59,873 nucleotides of DNA from Acinetobacter pragensis (GCF_001605895.1 NZ_LUAW01000026.1:350-60222), one strand, 5' to 3'; positions 18,472-27,148 are shown, counted from the first letter of the stretch. Made by a program: numbers and translations. The notes: generated by a model not told the origin, from the letters alone.

Positions 18472-19020
18472 GCTTCAAGTTCTAACTGAGTATTAAATCC
18501 GTCACTCTTAGTATAGTTATGAGTGGCTTTTTCAACGATCCATTTCAGCTTATCTACTTCGCTTTTAAAGCTCTGTATCTTGATTGGGGACTCAGTACTG
18601 ATCTCAAGTAGCCCATAGGCCAAATTGATGCTGAATCTCGCCATTTGACGCTTAATCTCAGCCATCTTCGCAGCACTGGCGCGTTCCGCTTCAGCTTTGT
18701 TGGCATAGGTTCCTTTTAAGTGTTTAACCTTGCCTTTATCCCCATTAACCACCTTTTCACGTTTGGCTTTGCCTGTGTCCTGATAACTGGCTGATACACC
18801 CGTATGGTCAGACTCGCGATCCTGTTAGCTATAACGGAATTGGTCGCCACTGTTCTTGGTCAAAGTAATGGTGGGTAAATCTTACCTAAAGCCGTCTTTG
18901 CACTGCCTGCTGTGAAGATCAAAAACCGATCTTTTTTCACCATTTTGTTTTGCCATCCATTGGAGTAGATTGAGATCCGATTCATTGGTTTGGTCTATAT
19001 ATTGAAGATCGACCTTTTAT
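18462..19020 (-). pseudogene. P2-type late control protein D (tail) remnant
   Basis: On the minus strand the last 96 codons read cleanly and match the C-terminal part of P2 gpD/VgrG-like tail proteins (KVKHLKGTYANKAEAERASA, then FSINLAYGLLEISTESPI and DKLKWIVEKATHNY). Upstream, to about 19020, the same protein is traceable (YIDQTNESDLNLLQWMAKQNG, TLTKNSGDQFRY) but broken by stop codons and frameshifts. The N-terminal half is gone. This marks a decayed P2-like prophage on the right side of the four-gene operon. Confidence 0.8.
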
Positions 19021-19231
19021 AAATCATCAGTCACAATTAAAGTTAAGTATTAACGTTACTTGAATTCTGTGGACATAGTACTGTCAGCGTGTTTCTTTAG
19101 TTATTAGAAGTTTATAAAGAAAGGGTAAAATTAGGGATAAATTAAGATTGATTTTTACTTAAGTTATTAAAATTACTTTAAACATTTCTTTGGTTCAACT
19201 GCCACCATCTCCATCTTTTAAATAAAACCGA
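19021..19231. other. AT-rich spacer between phage and IS scars
   Basis: No gene, hairpin or repeat is convincing in this 210-base stretch. It separates the decayed tail gene from the IS3-type fragment. Confidence 0.4.
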
Positions 19232-19279
19232 TTAAGCTGCTTCATCTTTAGATTCTGGTGTATATCGTTGTCCACTCAT
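19232..19279 (-). mobile_element. 5' fragment of an IS3-family orfA
   Basis: Minus-strand ATG at 19279 preceded by AGGAGA; the 15 codons (MSGQRYTPESKDEAA) match the start of many IS3-family orfA proteins, then a stop follows at 19232. Only this stub remains. It abuts the 5' end of the diguanylate cyclase gene. Confidence 0.5.
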
Positions 19280-20254
19280 AAGGTTCTCTCCTATGCAAAA
19301 AGAATAGACGAAATTTGTCTAGGAGAGTGGTGGCAGTCCACAGGAAGAGAAATTTTAAATTTTTTACATCAGAGGTTTGGATTTGACTTATGTATGATTA
19401 CCCGGGTAGAAGGTGATGATTGGATAGTATTGCAAACAGAAGACCATGGATACCATATTAAACCAGGTCAAGTTTTCAAATGGGCTGATTCATTTTGTTG
19501 CCATATGGTTAAAGGAAATGGTCCAAAAATTGCTCCTGCCTCAGAAAAAATTGAACTATATGCAAGTGCACCAATTAATAATCAGGTAAGTATTAAATCT
19601 TATATTGGCCAACCTATAACCAATGAGGATGGTAGCTTATTTGGAACATTATGTGCTATTCATCCTAAAACAAAATCTGAAAATATAAGTCAAGATATAG
19701 CTATAATAGAATTATTAGGAGATTTACTTAGTAGAATACTTCAAGCTGAATTACGTCAATTCAAGCAAATTAATGAGTTTAAAAGTTTAAGAAAAAAAGT
19801 ATTTAAAGATGATTTGACTGGTTTATACAATAGAAGAGCTTGGGAAGAATTCTTAGAAAAGGAAGAAGAGCGATGTAAACGGTATGGTCATCCAGCAGCA
19901 ATTTTTTTTATTGATATAAATGATTTGAAACAAGTTAATGATAGTTTGGGGCATTCGGCTGGTGATCATTTAATACAGTGTGCTGCAAATGTGCTTGTGA
20001 ATACAGTGCGCAGTAATGATATTATTGCTAGATTAGGTGGAGATGAATTTGTAATTTTAAGTATGGAAAATAACTCAGTAGGGGCTGAAATTCTTTTAAA
20101 AAGAATTCTAGATGCTTTTTGTGAGGTTGATATTAGTATAGCTATTGGTTTTTCAATGAGAGTTCCAAATAAAGGTTTACTATTTGCAGCAGAACAAGCT
20201 GATAAAAAAATGTATATGCATAAGAAAAAATTAAAGTCTAAATTAATTTTTTAA
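19268..20254 (+). CDS. GAF-GGDEF diguanylate cyclase
   Basis: A 328-aa soluble protein predicted to make cyclic di-GMP. Residues 1-160 are a GAF-like sensor (MITRVEGDDWIVLQ, then SYIGQPITNEDGSLFGTLCAIHP). Residues 180-325 are a GGDEF domain with DDLTGLYNRRAW and an intact RLGGDEFVIL active site (257-261). The inhibitory RxxD site (RSND, 248-251) lies five residues before it. The only start upstream is a TTG at 19268 lying inside the IS3 fragment, with no good ribosome site, so the original first residues were probably replaced and expression may be altered. Confidence 0.87.
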   Translation: MSTHKVLSYAKRIDEICLGEWWQSTGREILNFLHQRFGFDLCMITRVEGDDWIVLQTEDHGYHIKPGQVFKWADSFCCHMVKGNGPKIAPASEKIELYASAPINNQVSIKSYIGQPITNEDGSLFGTLCAIHPKTKSENISQDIAIIELLGDLLSRILQAELRQFKQINEFKSLRKKVFKDDLTGLYNRRAWEEFLEKEEERCKRYGHPAAIFFIDINDLKQVNDSLGHSAGDHLIQCAANVLVNTVRSNDIIARLGGDEFVILSMENNSVGAEILLKRILDAFCEVDISIAIGFSMRVPNKGLLFAAEQADKKMYMHKKKLKSKLIF

Positions 20255-20309
20255 TATAACGTAAATATTTAATTTACTGATGTCGTAATACATACATTTA
20301 AATTTAAGA

Positions 20310-21686
20310 CTATTTAGGAAAACACAATTCAAAGCATATACCTTTTGCGCTATTGACTGCCTGATACATTCCCTGATGAAGCGTTAAAATGGATGCAACA
20401 ATCGATAGGCCTAAACCACCCGTTTGATGAGGACTTTGTCTGCTGGAATTGCACTGATAAAAACGCTCAAAGAGATGAGGCAAATGCTCAGGGGCAACTT
20501 CCAAACCACTTGTGATTACAGATAATGTAATCATCTGCATATTATTAATGATCTTTCGGTGGCTAAGTACATAAATAGTTCGGTGATTGCCGCCGTGAAC
20601 GAGCGCATTTGATATCAGATTATACAGCGCTTGTTGTAACAGTTCAGGATCTGCCGATAACTCAGTCGCTTCAAGACTTAAAACAAAATTGCAGTGTTGT
20701 TCTTCGGCTTGATACTCGAAAATACTGAATATATCTTCTATAAATGATTGAAGTTGAATCTTCTGTTTGTTTAAGCAAACTTTGTGCGCATCTGCGCGTG
20801 CTAGAAATAACATGCTGTCAATCATCCGTTTAAAACGTTGATAGTCCTCTAAGTTGGAAATCAAGAGTTCCTGATACTGTGCGGGACTACGTTCACTCAT
20901 GAGTAAAATTTCGGTTTGCCCGATTAAATTATTCAAAGGTGTTCTGAATTCATGAGCAATGTCTTCGGAAAAACGATTCAGTTGGCTATATCCTAGTTCA
21001 ATACGGCCAAGCATGGCGTTAATATCGGAAGCTAATTGTTCGATCTCTTGAGGAGGATGATTCAGATTAAGTCTCTGTTCAAGTTTGTGAATACTAATAG
21101 CATGAGTTTGTTTGCGTAGTGTTCTTAATGCGTTCAATCCGAAACGGCTGGCAATCGCGCAAAGTATGAAAATGGCTAGAATGCCGCTAAACACATAGAT
21201 AAAAAGACGTTTTTTAAAAGGCGAGATAATCGCTAAACGTTCCGACCACTGCTTGCCTGCAATTAATAGATAGGGTTGTCGATTAATTTGAATAGTTTTC
21301 CATGCAATACGGGTGGGATAAGCATAAGCTGATAAATCACGGAATTGAATCTGAGGCTGGTGGATAAATTCAGGCAGTGGAATGCCAAGAGGATTAATAT
21401 TGATCAGAGCCTGATTCCCTTTAAGCAATACAAATAGATTGTCCTGATTGCCGAGCATATTTTGATACAGCTTCGGCTGCGCGATAATCTGCTCAATATT
21501 GCGACTGTCCTGCAATAAAATTTCCAGACGTTCAATACGTTCAACCAAAGCCCGATCTTGCTGTGCAATTAGAATCTGGTTGATGCCAAGATAAGTCATC
21601 AACGCCACAGTACACAGAACCATCGCAGCACAAGTGGTAGCCAGTAGTGTTAATCGTAGTTCTAAAGAGCGAATGGGGTTAAACAT
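20310..21686 (-). CDS. Sensor histidine kinase, CusS/HprS-like
   Basis: A 458-aa inner-membrane kinase: membrane segments at about 11-35 and 160-180, a periplasmic sensor domain of about 120 residues between them, a HAMP linker, then HisKA with the phospho-acceptor in EDIAHEFRTPLNNLIGQ (His245) and an ATPase domain (ALYNLISNALVHGG, GGLGLSIVASI). Its start overlaps the stop of the response regulator gene by one base, so they form one operon. The layout matches heavy-metal or peroxide sensing kinases of the CusS/HprS group. The signal is inferred only from the neighbours. Confidence 0.88.
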   Translation of the reverse strand: MFNPIRSLELRLTLLATTCAAMVLCTVALMTYLGINQILIAQQDRALVERIERLEILLQDSRNIEQIIAQPKLYQNMLGNQDNLFVLLKGNQALININPLGIPLPEFIHQPQIQFRDLSAYAYPTRIAWKTIQINRQPYLLIAGKQWSERLAIISPFKKRLFIYVFSGILAIFILCAIASRFGLNALRTLRKQTHAISIHKLEQRLNLNHPPQEIEQLASDINAMLGRIELGYSQLNRFSEDIAHEFRTPLNNLIGQTEILLMSERSPAQYQELLISNLEDYQRFKRMIDSMLFLARADAHKVCLNKQKIQLQSFIEDIFSIFEYQAEEQHCNFVLSLEATELSADPELLQQALYNLISNALVHGGNHRTIYVLSHRKIINNMQMITLSVITSGLEVAPEHLPHLFERFYQCNSSRQSPHQTGGLGLSIVASILTLHQGMYQAVNSAKGICFELCFPK

Positions 21687-22372
21687 TATTTGTCTGCCGA
21701 AATTTTATAGCCCAAACCGCGAACAGTATGAATTAACTTTATCTCATGTCCCTCATCAATTTTACTGCGTAAACGTCGCACAGCCACATCAATAAAATTA
21801 GTATCGGTATCAAAATTGATTTGCCAGACTTCAGATGCTATTTGCCTGCGCGTAATAATTTCATTCGGATGGCGCAGTAAGAAGTGCAAAAGATTGAATT
21901 CTTTTTTACTGAGCTCTATAGGCTGCTGGTTACGCCAGACTTTATGATGGATTAAATCCAATTTTAAATTTGCAATTTCTAATTGATTTTCCTCTACATA
22001 CTGCTGACGTCTAAGTAGACTTTTAATTCGGGCCAGTAATTCAATATAAGAAAAAGGTTTGGCTAGATAATCATCGGCGCCTAGTTCCAAACCTTTGACC
22101 CGATCAATCACCTGGTCTTTTGCGGTAAGAAAAATTACTGGAATCTTAGAAAATTGTCGCAATACTTTCAGGACTGCCCAGCCATCGATATCGGGCAACA
22201 TCACATCTAATATGACCAGACTATATGCATGCATTTTTAACTTTTCCAAGCCTTCTAGCCCTGAATGGACACATTGCGCCTCATAGCCAGATTCATTTAA
22301 CCCTTTAACCAGATATGAGGCGATTTTCACTTCATCTTCGATAATTAGAATACACATTTTGTTCAGGCTCAT
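21686..22372 (-). CDS. OmpR-family response regulator, HprR/CusR-like
   Basis: A 228-aa regulator with a receiver domain (IIEDE acidic pair, phospho-acceptor Asp56 in VILDVMLPDIDGW, Lys near 105 in LAKPFSY) and a winged-helix output domain (LSKKEFNLLHFLLRHPNEIITRRQI, then VDVAVRRLRSKID). It is the first gene of the pair with the kinase and is divergent from the haem-binding and HiuH-like genes. Repeats in the shared intergenic region resemble CusR/HprR boxes, so both directions are probable targets. Confidence 0.9.
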   Translation of the reverse strand: MSLNKMCILIIEDEVKIASYLVKGLNESGYEAQCVHSGLEGLEKLKMHAYSLVILDVMLPDIDGWAVLKVLRQFSKIPVIFLTAKDQVIDRVKGLELGADDYLAKPFSYIELLARIKSLLRRQQYVEENQLEIANLKLDLIHHKVWRNQQPIELSKKEFNLLHFLLRHPNEIITRRQIASEVWQINFDTDTNFIDVAVRRLRSKIDEGHEIKLIHTVRGLGYKISADK

Positions 22373-22379
22373 TTTGAAG

Positions 22380-22407
22380 ATGACAACTTTGTAATGTGAT
22401 TGTCATG
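22380..22407. promoter_or_regulatory. Candidate response-regulator box in divergent promoter
   Basis: Contains ATGACAA (22380-22386) and its complement TTGTCAT (22400-22406), the half-sites of CusR-type boxes but with a wider spacer. It also has two direct repeats, TTGTAATG (22389) and TTGTCATG (22400), 11 bases apart, a normal spacing for OmpR-family dimers. It lies between the regulator gene and the GlcG/HbpS-type gene. Confidence 0.5.
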
Positions 22408-22459
22408 ATCTAAATCATTCAGATTGTATAAGATTTTTAAAACTTAATTCAGGGCAATC

Positions 22460-22951
22460 ATGATGAACAAACTCAAAGGGCTTATTGCAACAGTAATGCT
22501 GGTGAGTAGCAGTACTTTTGCACAATCCGTTCAATTGAATCAAGTTTATTCACTTGATTCTCAGGCAGCACAAACTCTTATTGATGCTGCTGTGATCGCA
22601 TGTCAAAAAATACAGCATAACATTGCCGTGGTAGTGGTGGATCGGGGAGGAAATACCTTGATATCAAATAGGCATGAAACTGTCGGACCGCATAATTTGG
22701 GCGCAGCTGAAAAGAAAGCCTATACCGCTTTATCCACTAAAACGGCGACCATGTTGTTAAGTCAAAATGCCCATGAAAACAAGGATACAAAAAATTTAAC
22801 CACCCTATCAAATTTACTTTTGTTAGGTGGCGGCGTACCTGTGCGTTATGAGAGTCAAGTGGTCGGCGCCATTGGCGTTGCCGGAGCAGGGGGCGCAAAA
22901 AATGACCATTACTGCGCTGAAACAGCTGTTAAGTCTATTTTCAATCCTTAA
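22460..22951 (+). CDS. Periplasmic GlcG/HbpS-type haem-binding family protein
   Basis: A 163-aa protein with a cleavable signal peptide (cut after STFAQ, near residue 22). The mature part is the GlcG/HbpS fold: AAVIACQKIQHNIAVVVVDRGG, then KKAYTALSTKTAT and GGGVPVRYESQVVGAIGVAGAGG. Some relatives bind haem and take part in redox sensing. It is followed 10 bases later by a HiuH-like gene and is divergent from the two-component system, which suggests a periplasmic oxidative-stress role. Confidence 0.82.
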   Translation: MMNKLKGLIATVMLVSSSTFAQSVQLNQVYSLDSQAAQTLIDAAVIACQKIQHNIAVVVVDRGGNTLISNRHETVGPHNLGAAEKKAYTALSTKTATMLLSQNAHENKDTKNLTTLSNLLLLGGGVPVRYESQVVGAIGVAGAGGAKNDHYCAETAVKSIFNP

Positions 22952-22961
22952 GGAATCCATC

Positions 22962-23363
22962 ATGTTTAAAAAATTATTGCCACTTTCAACACTATTGTTG
23001 ACCTCAATGACTTTTGCACAAACTAACCCCTTAAGTGTACATGTGTTGAATCTAGAAAATGGTCTACCTTCAGCTCAAGTCGAGGTGGTACTCGAAAAAA
23101 GTACTGGGAATAAATGGGTGAAGTTAAATCAGCAATATACTGGCCCTAATGGCCGTATTACTGGATTGTTTCCTGAAAATCAGAAGCTTGAAGCTGGTAT
23201 TTATAAAGTTACCTTTAAAACGGAGGACTGGTTTAAAAAAAATAAGCAAGATACCTTCTTTCCTGAAGTTCCTGTAATTTTTAAGGTAGATGGAAGTGTC
23301 AGCCATTATCATATTCCTCTACTTCTAAGTCCTTATGGATATTCGACTTATAGAGGCAACTAA
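22962..23363 (+). CDS. hiuH: Periplasmic 5-hydroxyisourate hydrolase-like (transthyretin-like) protein
   Basis: A 133-aa protein with a signal peptide ending near residue 19 (MTFAQ). It shows the HIUase features: LSVHVLN with the catalytic His, NGRITGL with the Arg, and HYHIPLLLSPYGYSTYRG. The usual C-terminal tetrapeptide YRGS is YRGN here, so the last residue differs from the enzyme consensus. E. coli hiuH is also periplasmic and lies beside hprRS; the same partners are present here. The start at 22962 follows AAGGAA. Confidence 0.82.
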   Translation: MFKKLLPLSTLLLTSMTFAQTNPLSVHVLNLENGLPSAQVEVVLEKSTGNKWVKLNQQYTGPNGRITGLFPENQKLEAGIYKVTFKTEDWFKKNKQDTFFPEVPVIFKVDGSVSHYHIPLLLSPYGYSTYRGN

Positions 23364-23371
23364 GATTTAAA

Positions 23372-23392
23372 AGGGCTAGTCTAACTAGCCCT
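23372..23392 (+). terminator. Hairpin after hiuH
   Basis: Perfect 9-bp stem AGGGCTAGT / ACTAGCCCT with a 3-nt loop, followed by a weak T-rich tract. Confidence 0.7.
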
Positions 23393-23542
23393 ATTATTTG
23401 TGTTTAGTCCGTAAACTAGAGAAAATCACAAAAAATTCATGATCGTATTATTATGCTTTTAGTTGAATTAAAGTTGACTCAAGTTATGTAAATGAGTTGA
23501 TAGAACTTATTGAAGCTTCATAGTAATTAAAATGAGAATGGC

Positions 23543-23797
23543 ATGAACCAATTTTCTGAAGAAGACTTATCCAGAATTATCGAAATGGCCTGGGAGGATC
23601 GAACCCCATTTGAAGCCATTCAATGTGAGTTTGGTTTGAACGAAGCGGCAGTGATCCGCTTGATGCGGCAAAATATGAAACCCAGTAGCTTTAAAATGTG
23701 GCGTGCACGTGTGACAGGCCGAAAAACCAAGCATCTGCAGCTGCGTTTACCTGATGTGATACGGGCCTATTGTTCACGCCAATACAAGCGTTTCTAA
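23543..23797 (+). CDS. TIGR03643 / DUF2805 family protein
   Basis: An 84-aa conserved protein with a helix-turn-helix-like arrangement (EEDLSRIIEMAWEDRTPFEA, then FGLNEAAVIRLMRQNM) and a basic C-terminus (WRARVTGRKTKHL). Function unknown. In many marine and soil proteobacteria this family is encoded near photolyase or cryptochrome genes, as here (next gene, convergent). The ATG has AATGAGAATGGC upstream, which is a weak ribosome site. Confidence 0.8.
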   Translation: MNQFSEEDLSRIIEMAWEDRTPFEAIQCEFGLNEAAVIRLMRQNMKPSSFKMWRARVTGRKTKHLQLRLPDVIRAYCSRQYKRF

Positions 23798-23949
23798 GTG
23801 TTTGATTTTGATTACCGTCTGGACTCACGTTTACATCGTTCAGAACAATATTGTACTTCCTCCCAGCAGCGGTACCATTTCTTGCGCCAAGTAAAAGGGC
23901 GCAAACAGTGGATACAGATTTTTTCAGGGAGATGCTGTTTTTTCATCGT

Positions 23950-25479
23950 TTATAACTCATTGATCTGGCTAAGAAGTTGCTGGGCATGGCTGATAATCTG
24001 ATGCCGATCTTTAAGTTTATCTAGCTGTCGATAGATCATGCCCATACGTGGATGAGTACGAAATTTCGCCTCATTCCGGATCATAAAATACCAGTACAGG
24101 CTATTGAACGGACAGCTATCTAGCTCTGTGCGAGTTTTGACATTGTAGCTACAGTGCTTACAGTAATCGGACATCTTATGGATGTAATTGCCCGAGGCCG
24201 CATAGGGTTTGCTGGCCATCAAGCCGCTATCGGCATGCATCACCATACCCAGCGTGTTCGGTAGTTCTACCCATTCATAGGCATCGGCATAGACTGCCAG
24301 ATACCACTCGCTGATCTGCTGCGGGTCTACACCAGTTAATAAGGCAAAATTTCCAGTCACCATCAAACGCTGGATATGATGTGCATAGGCATGCTGAAAA
24401 GTATTACGGAAACACTCAGCCATACAGTTCATCCGAGTACGGCCAGTCCAGTAAAATTGTGGCAATGGTGCTGAGTGCTGCAGTGCATTGCGGCTGGCAT
24501 ATTCTGGCATGTACAGCCAGTAAATTCCGCGAACATATTCGCGCCAGCCGAGAATTTGTCGGATAAAACCTTCCACTGCATTCAGTGGTGCATGACCGGC
24601 ATGGTATGCAGCTTCTGCCGCATCACAGACTTCTTTAGGTAGTAGCAGACCACAGTTCAGATAAGGTGAGAGCAGGCTGTGAAACAGCATGTCTGAGTCT
24701 TGAACCATGGCATCTTGATAATCGCCAAAATGTGGCAAACTGTGGGTAATGAAATGCTCCAGTGCAAGCAGAGCATTGCTACGTGTGGTGCCCCAGCGGA
24801 AGTTGTCAAGGCTGCCAGAGTGACGGGAAAATTCACGTTCAACTAATTCAAGCACGTCCAGATCAATCTGATCGTGTTCAAAGTGAAGTGGTGCAGGCAA
24901 AGGGGGATTGCCAGCCCAGGTCTTACGATTGGCACTGTCATAGTTCCACTGTTCTCCAAAGGGCTGCTGTCCCTGCATCAAGTAACCGGTCTGCTTGCGC
25001 ATTTCCCGGTAAAAATATTCCATACGCAGTGTCTGGTAGCGGCTGGCCCAGTGCCGGAACTGCTCCGGACTACAGAAAAAACGTTCATCATTCAGGCATT
25101 GTACTGGCAATTGCAGCTGCTGGCTCCAATACTGTTCAATCTGCTGCTGTAAACGATATTCCCCGCAGTGCGTAATGACCAGTTCTGTGACTGGTAAGAG
25201 TTGCTGTTGTGACTCTACGAAATCCAGCAGGCTACGAATCGGACTATCAGATTGAAAAGCATGGTAACGTACACGCCAGCCTTCTGCTTTGAGTTCTTTG
25301 GCAAAATGACGCATGGCGCTAAAAATCAGGGCAATTTTCTGCGGATGATGGGCGACATAAGTGGCTTCCTCAACAACTTCGGCCATCAGGATCACATCCC
25401 GGATACGATCTAGCGCTTTGAGCGTAGCAAGCTGATGATGAAGCTGGTCACCCAGAATTAAACCGAAACGCATAGCCAT
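23950..25479 (-). CDS. Iron-sulfur (6-4) photolyase / CryPro family
   Basis: A 509-aa flavoprotein of the prokaryotic (6-4) photolyase group (PhrB of Agrobacterium, CryB of Rhodobacter). It begins MRFGLILGDQLHHQ after two residues. The FAD domain has the AVEGFIRQILGWREYVRG region and, near the C-terminus, the cysteines of the 4Fe-4S cluster: YCKHCSYN and DSCPFNSLYWYF, with a further Cys in LNCGLLLP. These enzymes repair (6-4) photoproducts using light. The start at 25479 (or 25473) is preferred; the frame extends to 25515. Confidence 0.9.
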   Translation of the reverse strand: MAMRFGLILGDQLHHQLATLKALDRIRDVILMAEVVEEATYVAHHPQKIALIFSAMRHFAKELKAEGWRVRYHAFQSDSPIRSLLDFVESQQQLLPVTELVITHCGEYRLQQQIEQYWSQQLQLPVQCLNDERFFCSPEQFRHWASRYQTLRMEYFYREMRKQTGYLMQGQQPFGEQWNYDSANRKTWAGNPPLPAPLHFEHDQIDLDVLELVEREFSRHSGSLDNFRWGTTRSNALLALEHFITHSLPHFGDYQDAMVQDSDMLFHSLLSPYLNCGLLLPKEVCDAAEAAYHAGHAPLNAVEGFIRQILGWREYVRGIYWLYMPEYASRNALQHSAPLPQFYWTGRTRMNCMAECFRNTFQHAYAHHIQRLMVTGNFALLTGVDPQQISEWYLAVYADAYEWVELPNTLGMVMHADSGLMASKPYAASGNYIHKMSDYCKHCSYNVKTRTELDSCPFNSLYWYFMIRNEAKFRTHPRMGMIYRQLDKLKDRHQIISHAQQLLSQINEL

Positions 25480-25755
25480 TCCAGACCCTATGAAAGATAG
25501 CGCAGTGTAAGTCAAGACAGTTCAATTTTTTGTGAAAATAAAGATCATTCTGCATGTTGAATCAATCCAACTAGACCAGATGGCCCGCTGACATCGCTCA
25601 GAAATGATGAGTACTGCTATAACAAAATATTCATCCCTACAATGCTAAAGCCAGTTGATGAAACTCGCTTTACATGATTTCTTAATACATGAGTAGTGTG
25701 AAAATTATGTGATTTTAATCAAAAAGATACAAATTATTATGGTTGTAATTCAAGT
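25480..25755. other. Intergenic region between divergent photolyase and nudC genes
   Basis: No gene is seen. It must hold promoters for both directions. AT-rich sequence near 25700-25750 precedes the structured element at 25756-25841. Confidence 0.4.
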
Positions 25756-25841
25756 AGCTCACGCCTAGTATCTGGCTTGAAGTTACTCCATGTGAGCTTC
25801 CTTAGTTTTGTCCCATACACCCCTCTGTATGGGATTTTTTT
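25756..25841 (+). ncRNA. Structured element with terminator upstream of nudC
   Basis: A 7-bp stem AGCTCAC (25756-25762) / GTGAGCT (25792-25798) encloses a smaller GCC / GGC hairpin. It is followed by a perfect 9-bp terminator stem TCCCATACA (25811-25819) / TGTATGGGA (25826-25834) and seven T. The last T lies 15 bases before the nudC start. This is the layout of a small RNA, or of a leader that controls nudC by attenuation. No known riboswitch class was recognised. Confidence 0.45.
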
Positions 25842-25855
25842 ATCAGGGAATTGTC

Positions 25856-26629
25856 ATGAGCATGCATTCAAAAGCGTATATTTTTAGACAGCAGCAATTA
25901 CTAGTGGATGAGCATTTTCAGTTGCCGCAGGTAGAAAGACTGCAGCACGACCTAAACCTGTCGGAAAATTGCGAGATCATTGCTCGTGACCTGAAAGAAG
26001 ACGAACCGGTGCCGGAAGGTTATCAGCTGGTTCCAATCCGGCAACTGGTGCAAGTCTGGAGCAGACCGCAGTTTGAACAGGCTAGCCGTGCGGTACAGTT
26101 ACTGGAATGGCGCCGTAACCACCGCTTTTGCAGTAAATGCGGTCACGCCACCCAGCAGCATGTCAGCCAGTATGCCATGATCTGTCCATCCTGTGGCTAT
26201 AACCAGTATCCGCGGGTGAATCCCTGTGTGATTACCATCATTACCCGAGGTACAGATGAAATTCTGCTGGCAAAAAATGCTCGCAACAAAACCCAGATGT
26301 ACAGCCTGATTGCAGGCTTTGTTGAAGTTGGAGAAACCCTGGAAGAGGCAGTAAGCCGTGAAACGCTGGAAGAGGTGGGACTACAAATCAAAAATATTCA
26401 ATATCTAGCCAGTCAGCCGTGGCCGTTTCCCAGCAATCTGATGATGGCCTTCAAGGCAGAATATCAGGGAGGGGAAATTCAGATTCAAGAAAATGAACTC
26501 AGCGATGCGCAATTTTTTAAATTTAATCAGTTACCCGAGATTCCGTTCAAGGGCAGTATCGCCTATGCCATGATTCAGCATGTGATACATGGAACGCCTG
26601 TTGCAGATGACAGTAAAGAATGGCTTTGA
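25856..26629 (+). CDS. nudC: NAD+ diphosphatase / RNA decapping NUDIX hydrolase
   Basis: A 257-aa enzyme that splits NADH or NAD-capped RNA. The zinc ribbon CSKCGHAT ... CPSCGYNQYPR (residues about 99-125) is followed by the Nudix box GFVEVGETLEEAVSRETLEE with the catalytic glutamates, and then QPWPFPSNLM, the NudC-specific SQPWPFPxS motif. The start at 25856 follows CAGGGAA; a longer open frame to 25808 runs through the terminator and is not used. Divergent from the photolyase gene. Confidence 0.95.
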   Translation: MSMHSKAYIFRQQQLLVDEHFQLPQVERLQHDLNLSENCEIIARDLKEDEPVPEGYQLVPIRQLVQVWSRPQFEQASRAVQLLEWRRNHRFCSKCGHATQQHVSQYAMICPSCGYNQYPRVNPCVITIITRGTDEILLAKNARNKTQMYSLIAGFVEVGETLEEAVSRETLEEVGLQIKNIQYLASQPWPFPSNLMMAFKAEYQGGEIQIQENELSDAQFFKFNQLPEIPFKGSIAYAMIQHVIHGTPVADDSKEWL

Positions 26630-26753
26630 AATTTAAAAAGAGAAATGTTTTAATATTTAGATGATAATTTCAGGCTGAAATAAGAGCGGAAATATAGAAA
26701 AGGAACTCTCAGCACTTGCCACGGACTTTGCCCGTTTTCATTCTATAGACTGA

Positions 26754-26864
26754 AATAAAGAGCTTGGCAATGATGGTGCTGCATGGTTTTTAGTGTGGTG
26801 TCATCGGTTCGACCATGTGGATGTGCTGTATTTTGCAGACCCCTATAAACAGATGCCGTCCTGA
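26754..26864 (+). pseudogene. Possible gene remnant
   Basis: A frame without a start codon reads GNDGAAWFLVWCHRFDHV then VLYFADPYKQMPS before a stop at 26862-26864. The composition is protein-like but the origin was not recognised. It may be the tail of a lost gene. Confidence 0.25.
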
Positions 26865-26880
26865 ATAGGTTGGGAATAAT

Positions 26881-27078
26881 TTAGATAATCTTGAAAATTT
26901 TTCCACTTGAAGTACTTTGGAAAAACATATCAAAGCTAGGTCGAATATCTTCACCATCCACGGTTATATATTTGACATGGGAGTAAGACTGGCTAGCGTC
27001 AAAATGGTGATTAACTGTGGCCTGAATAGAATATTTGATACCGAATTGATCTTTTATATTTAGATTTTGTTTAAGCAT
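26881..27078 (-). CDS. Hypothetical protein, 65 aa
   Basis: Not recognised. A small soluble protein (KYSIQATVNHHFDASQSYSH, then YITVDGEDIRPSFDMFF) with predicted beta structure. AAGG precedes the ATG by about 10 bases. It is third in a minus-strand series after cspA and another small unknown gene, but a strong terminator lies between cspA and the two, so any link would need read-through. Confidence 0.55.
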   Translation of the reverse strand: MLKQNLNIKDQFGIKYSIQATVNHHFDASQSYSHVKYITVDGEDIRPSFDMFFQSTSSGKIFKII

Positions 27079-27148
27079 TTAGATATACCTTGAAGAACAG
27101 CACGAAAGATAAACGATTACATGGCTTGATTATTCATAAATTTTTAAG

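Noticed and set aside
18462..18752. Intact small gene on the minus strand
   Set aside because: It is the clean C-terminal end of a P2 gene D whose upstream part is broken by stops and frameshifts, so it is a pseudogene tail.
23798..24001. 67-codon plus-strand frame after the TIGR03643 gene
   Set aside because: No ribosome site, odd composition rich in Cys, Trp and Arg, and it runs into the photolyase gene on the other strand.
26790..26820. tRNA-like GGTTCGA sequence
   Set aside because: No acceptor, D or anticodon arms can be formed around it.
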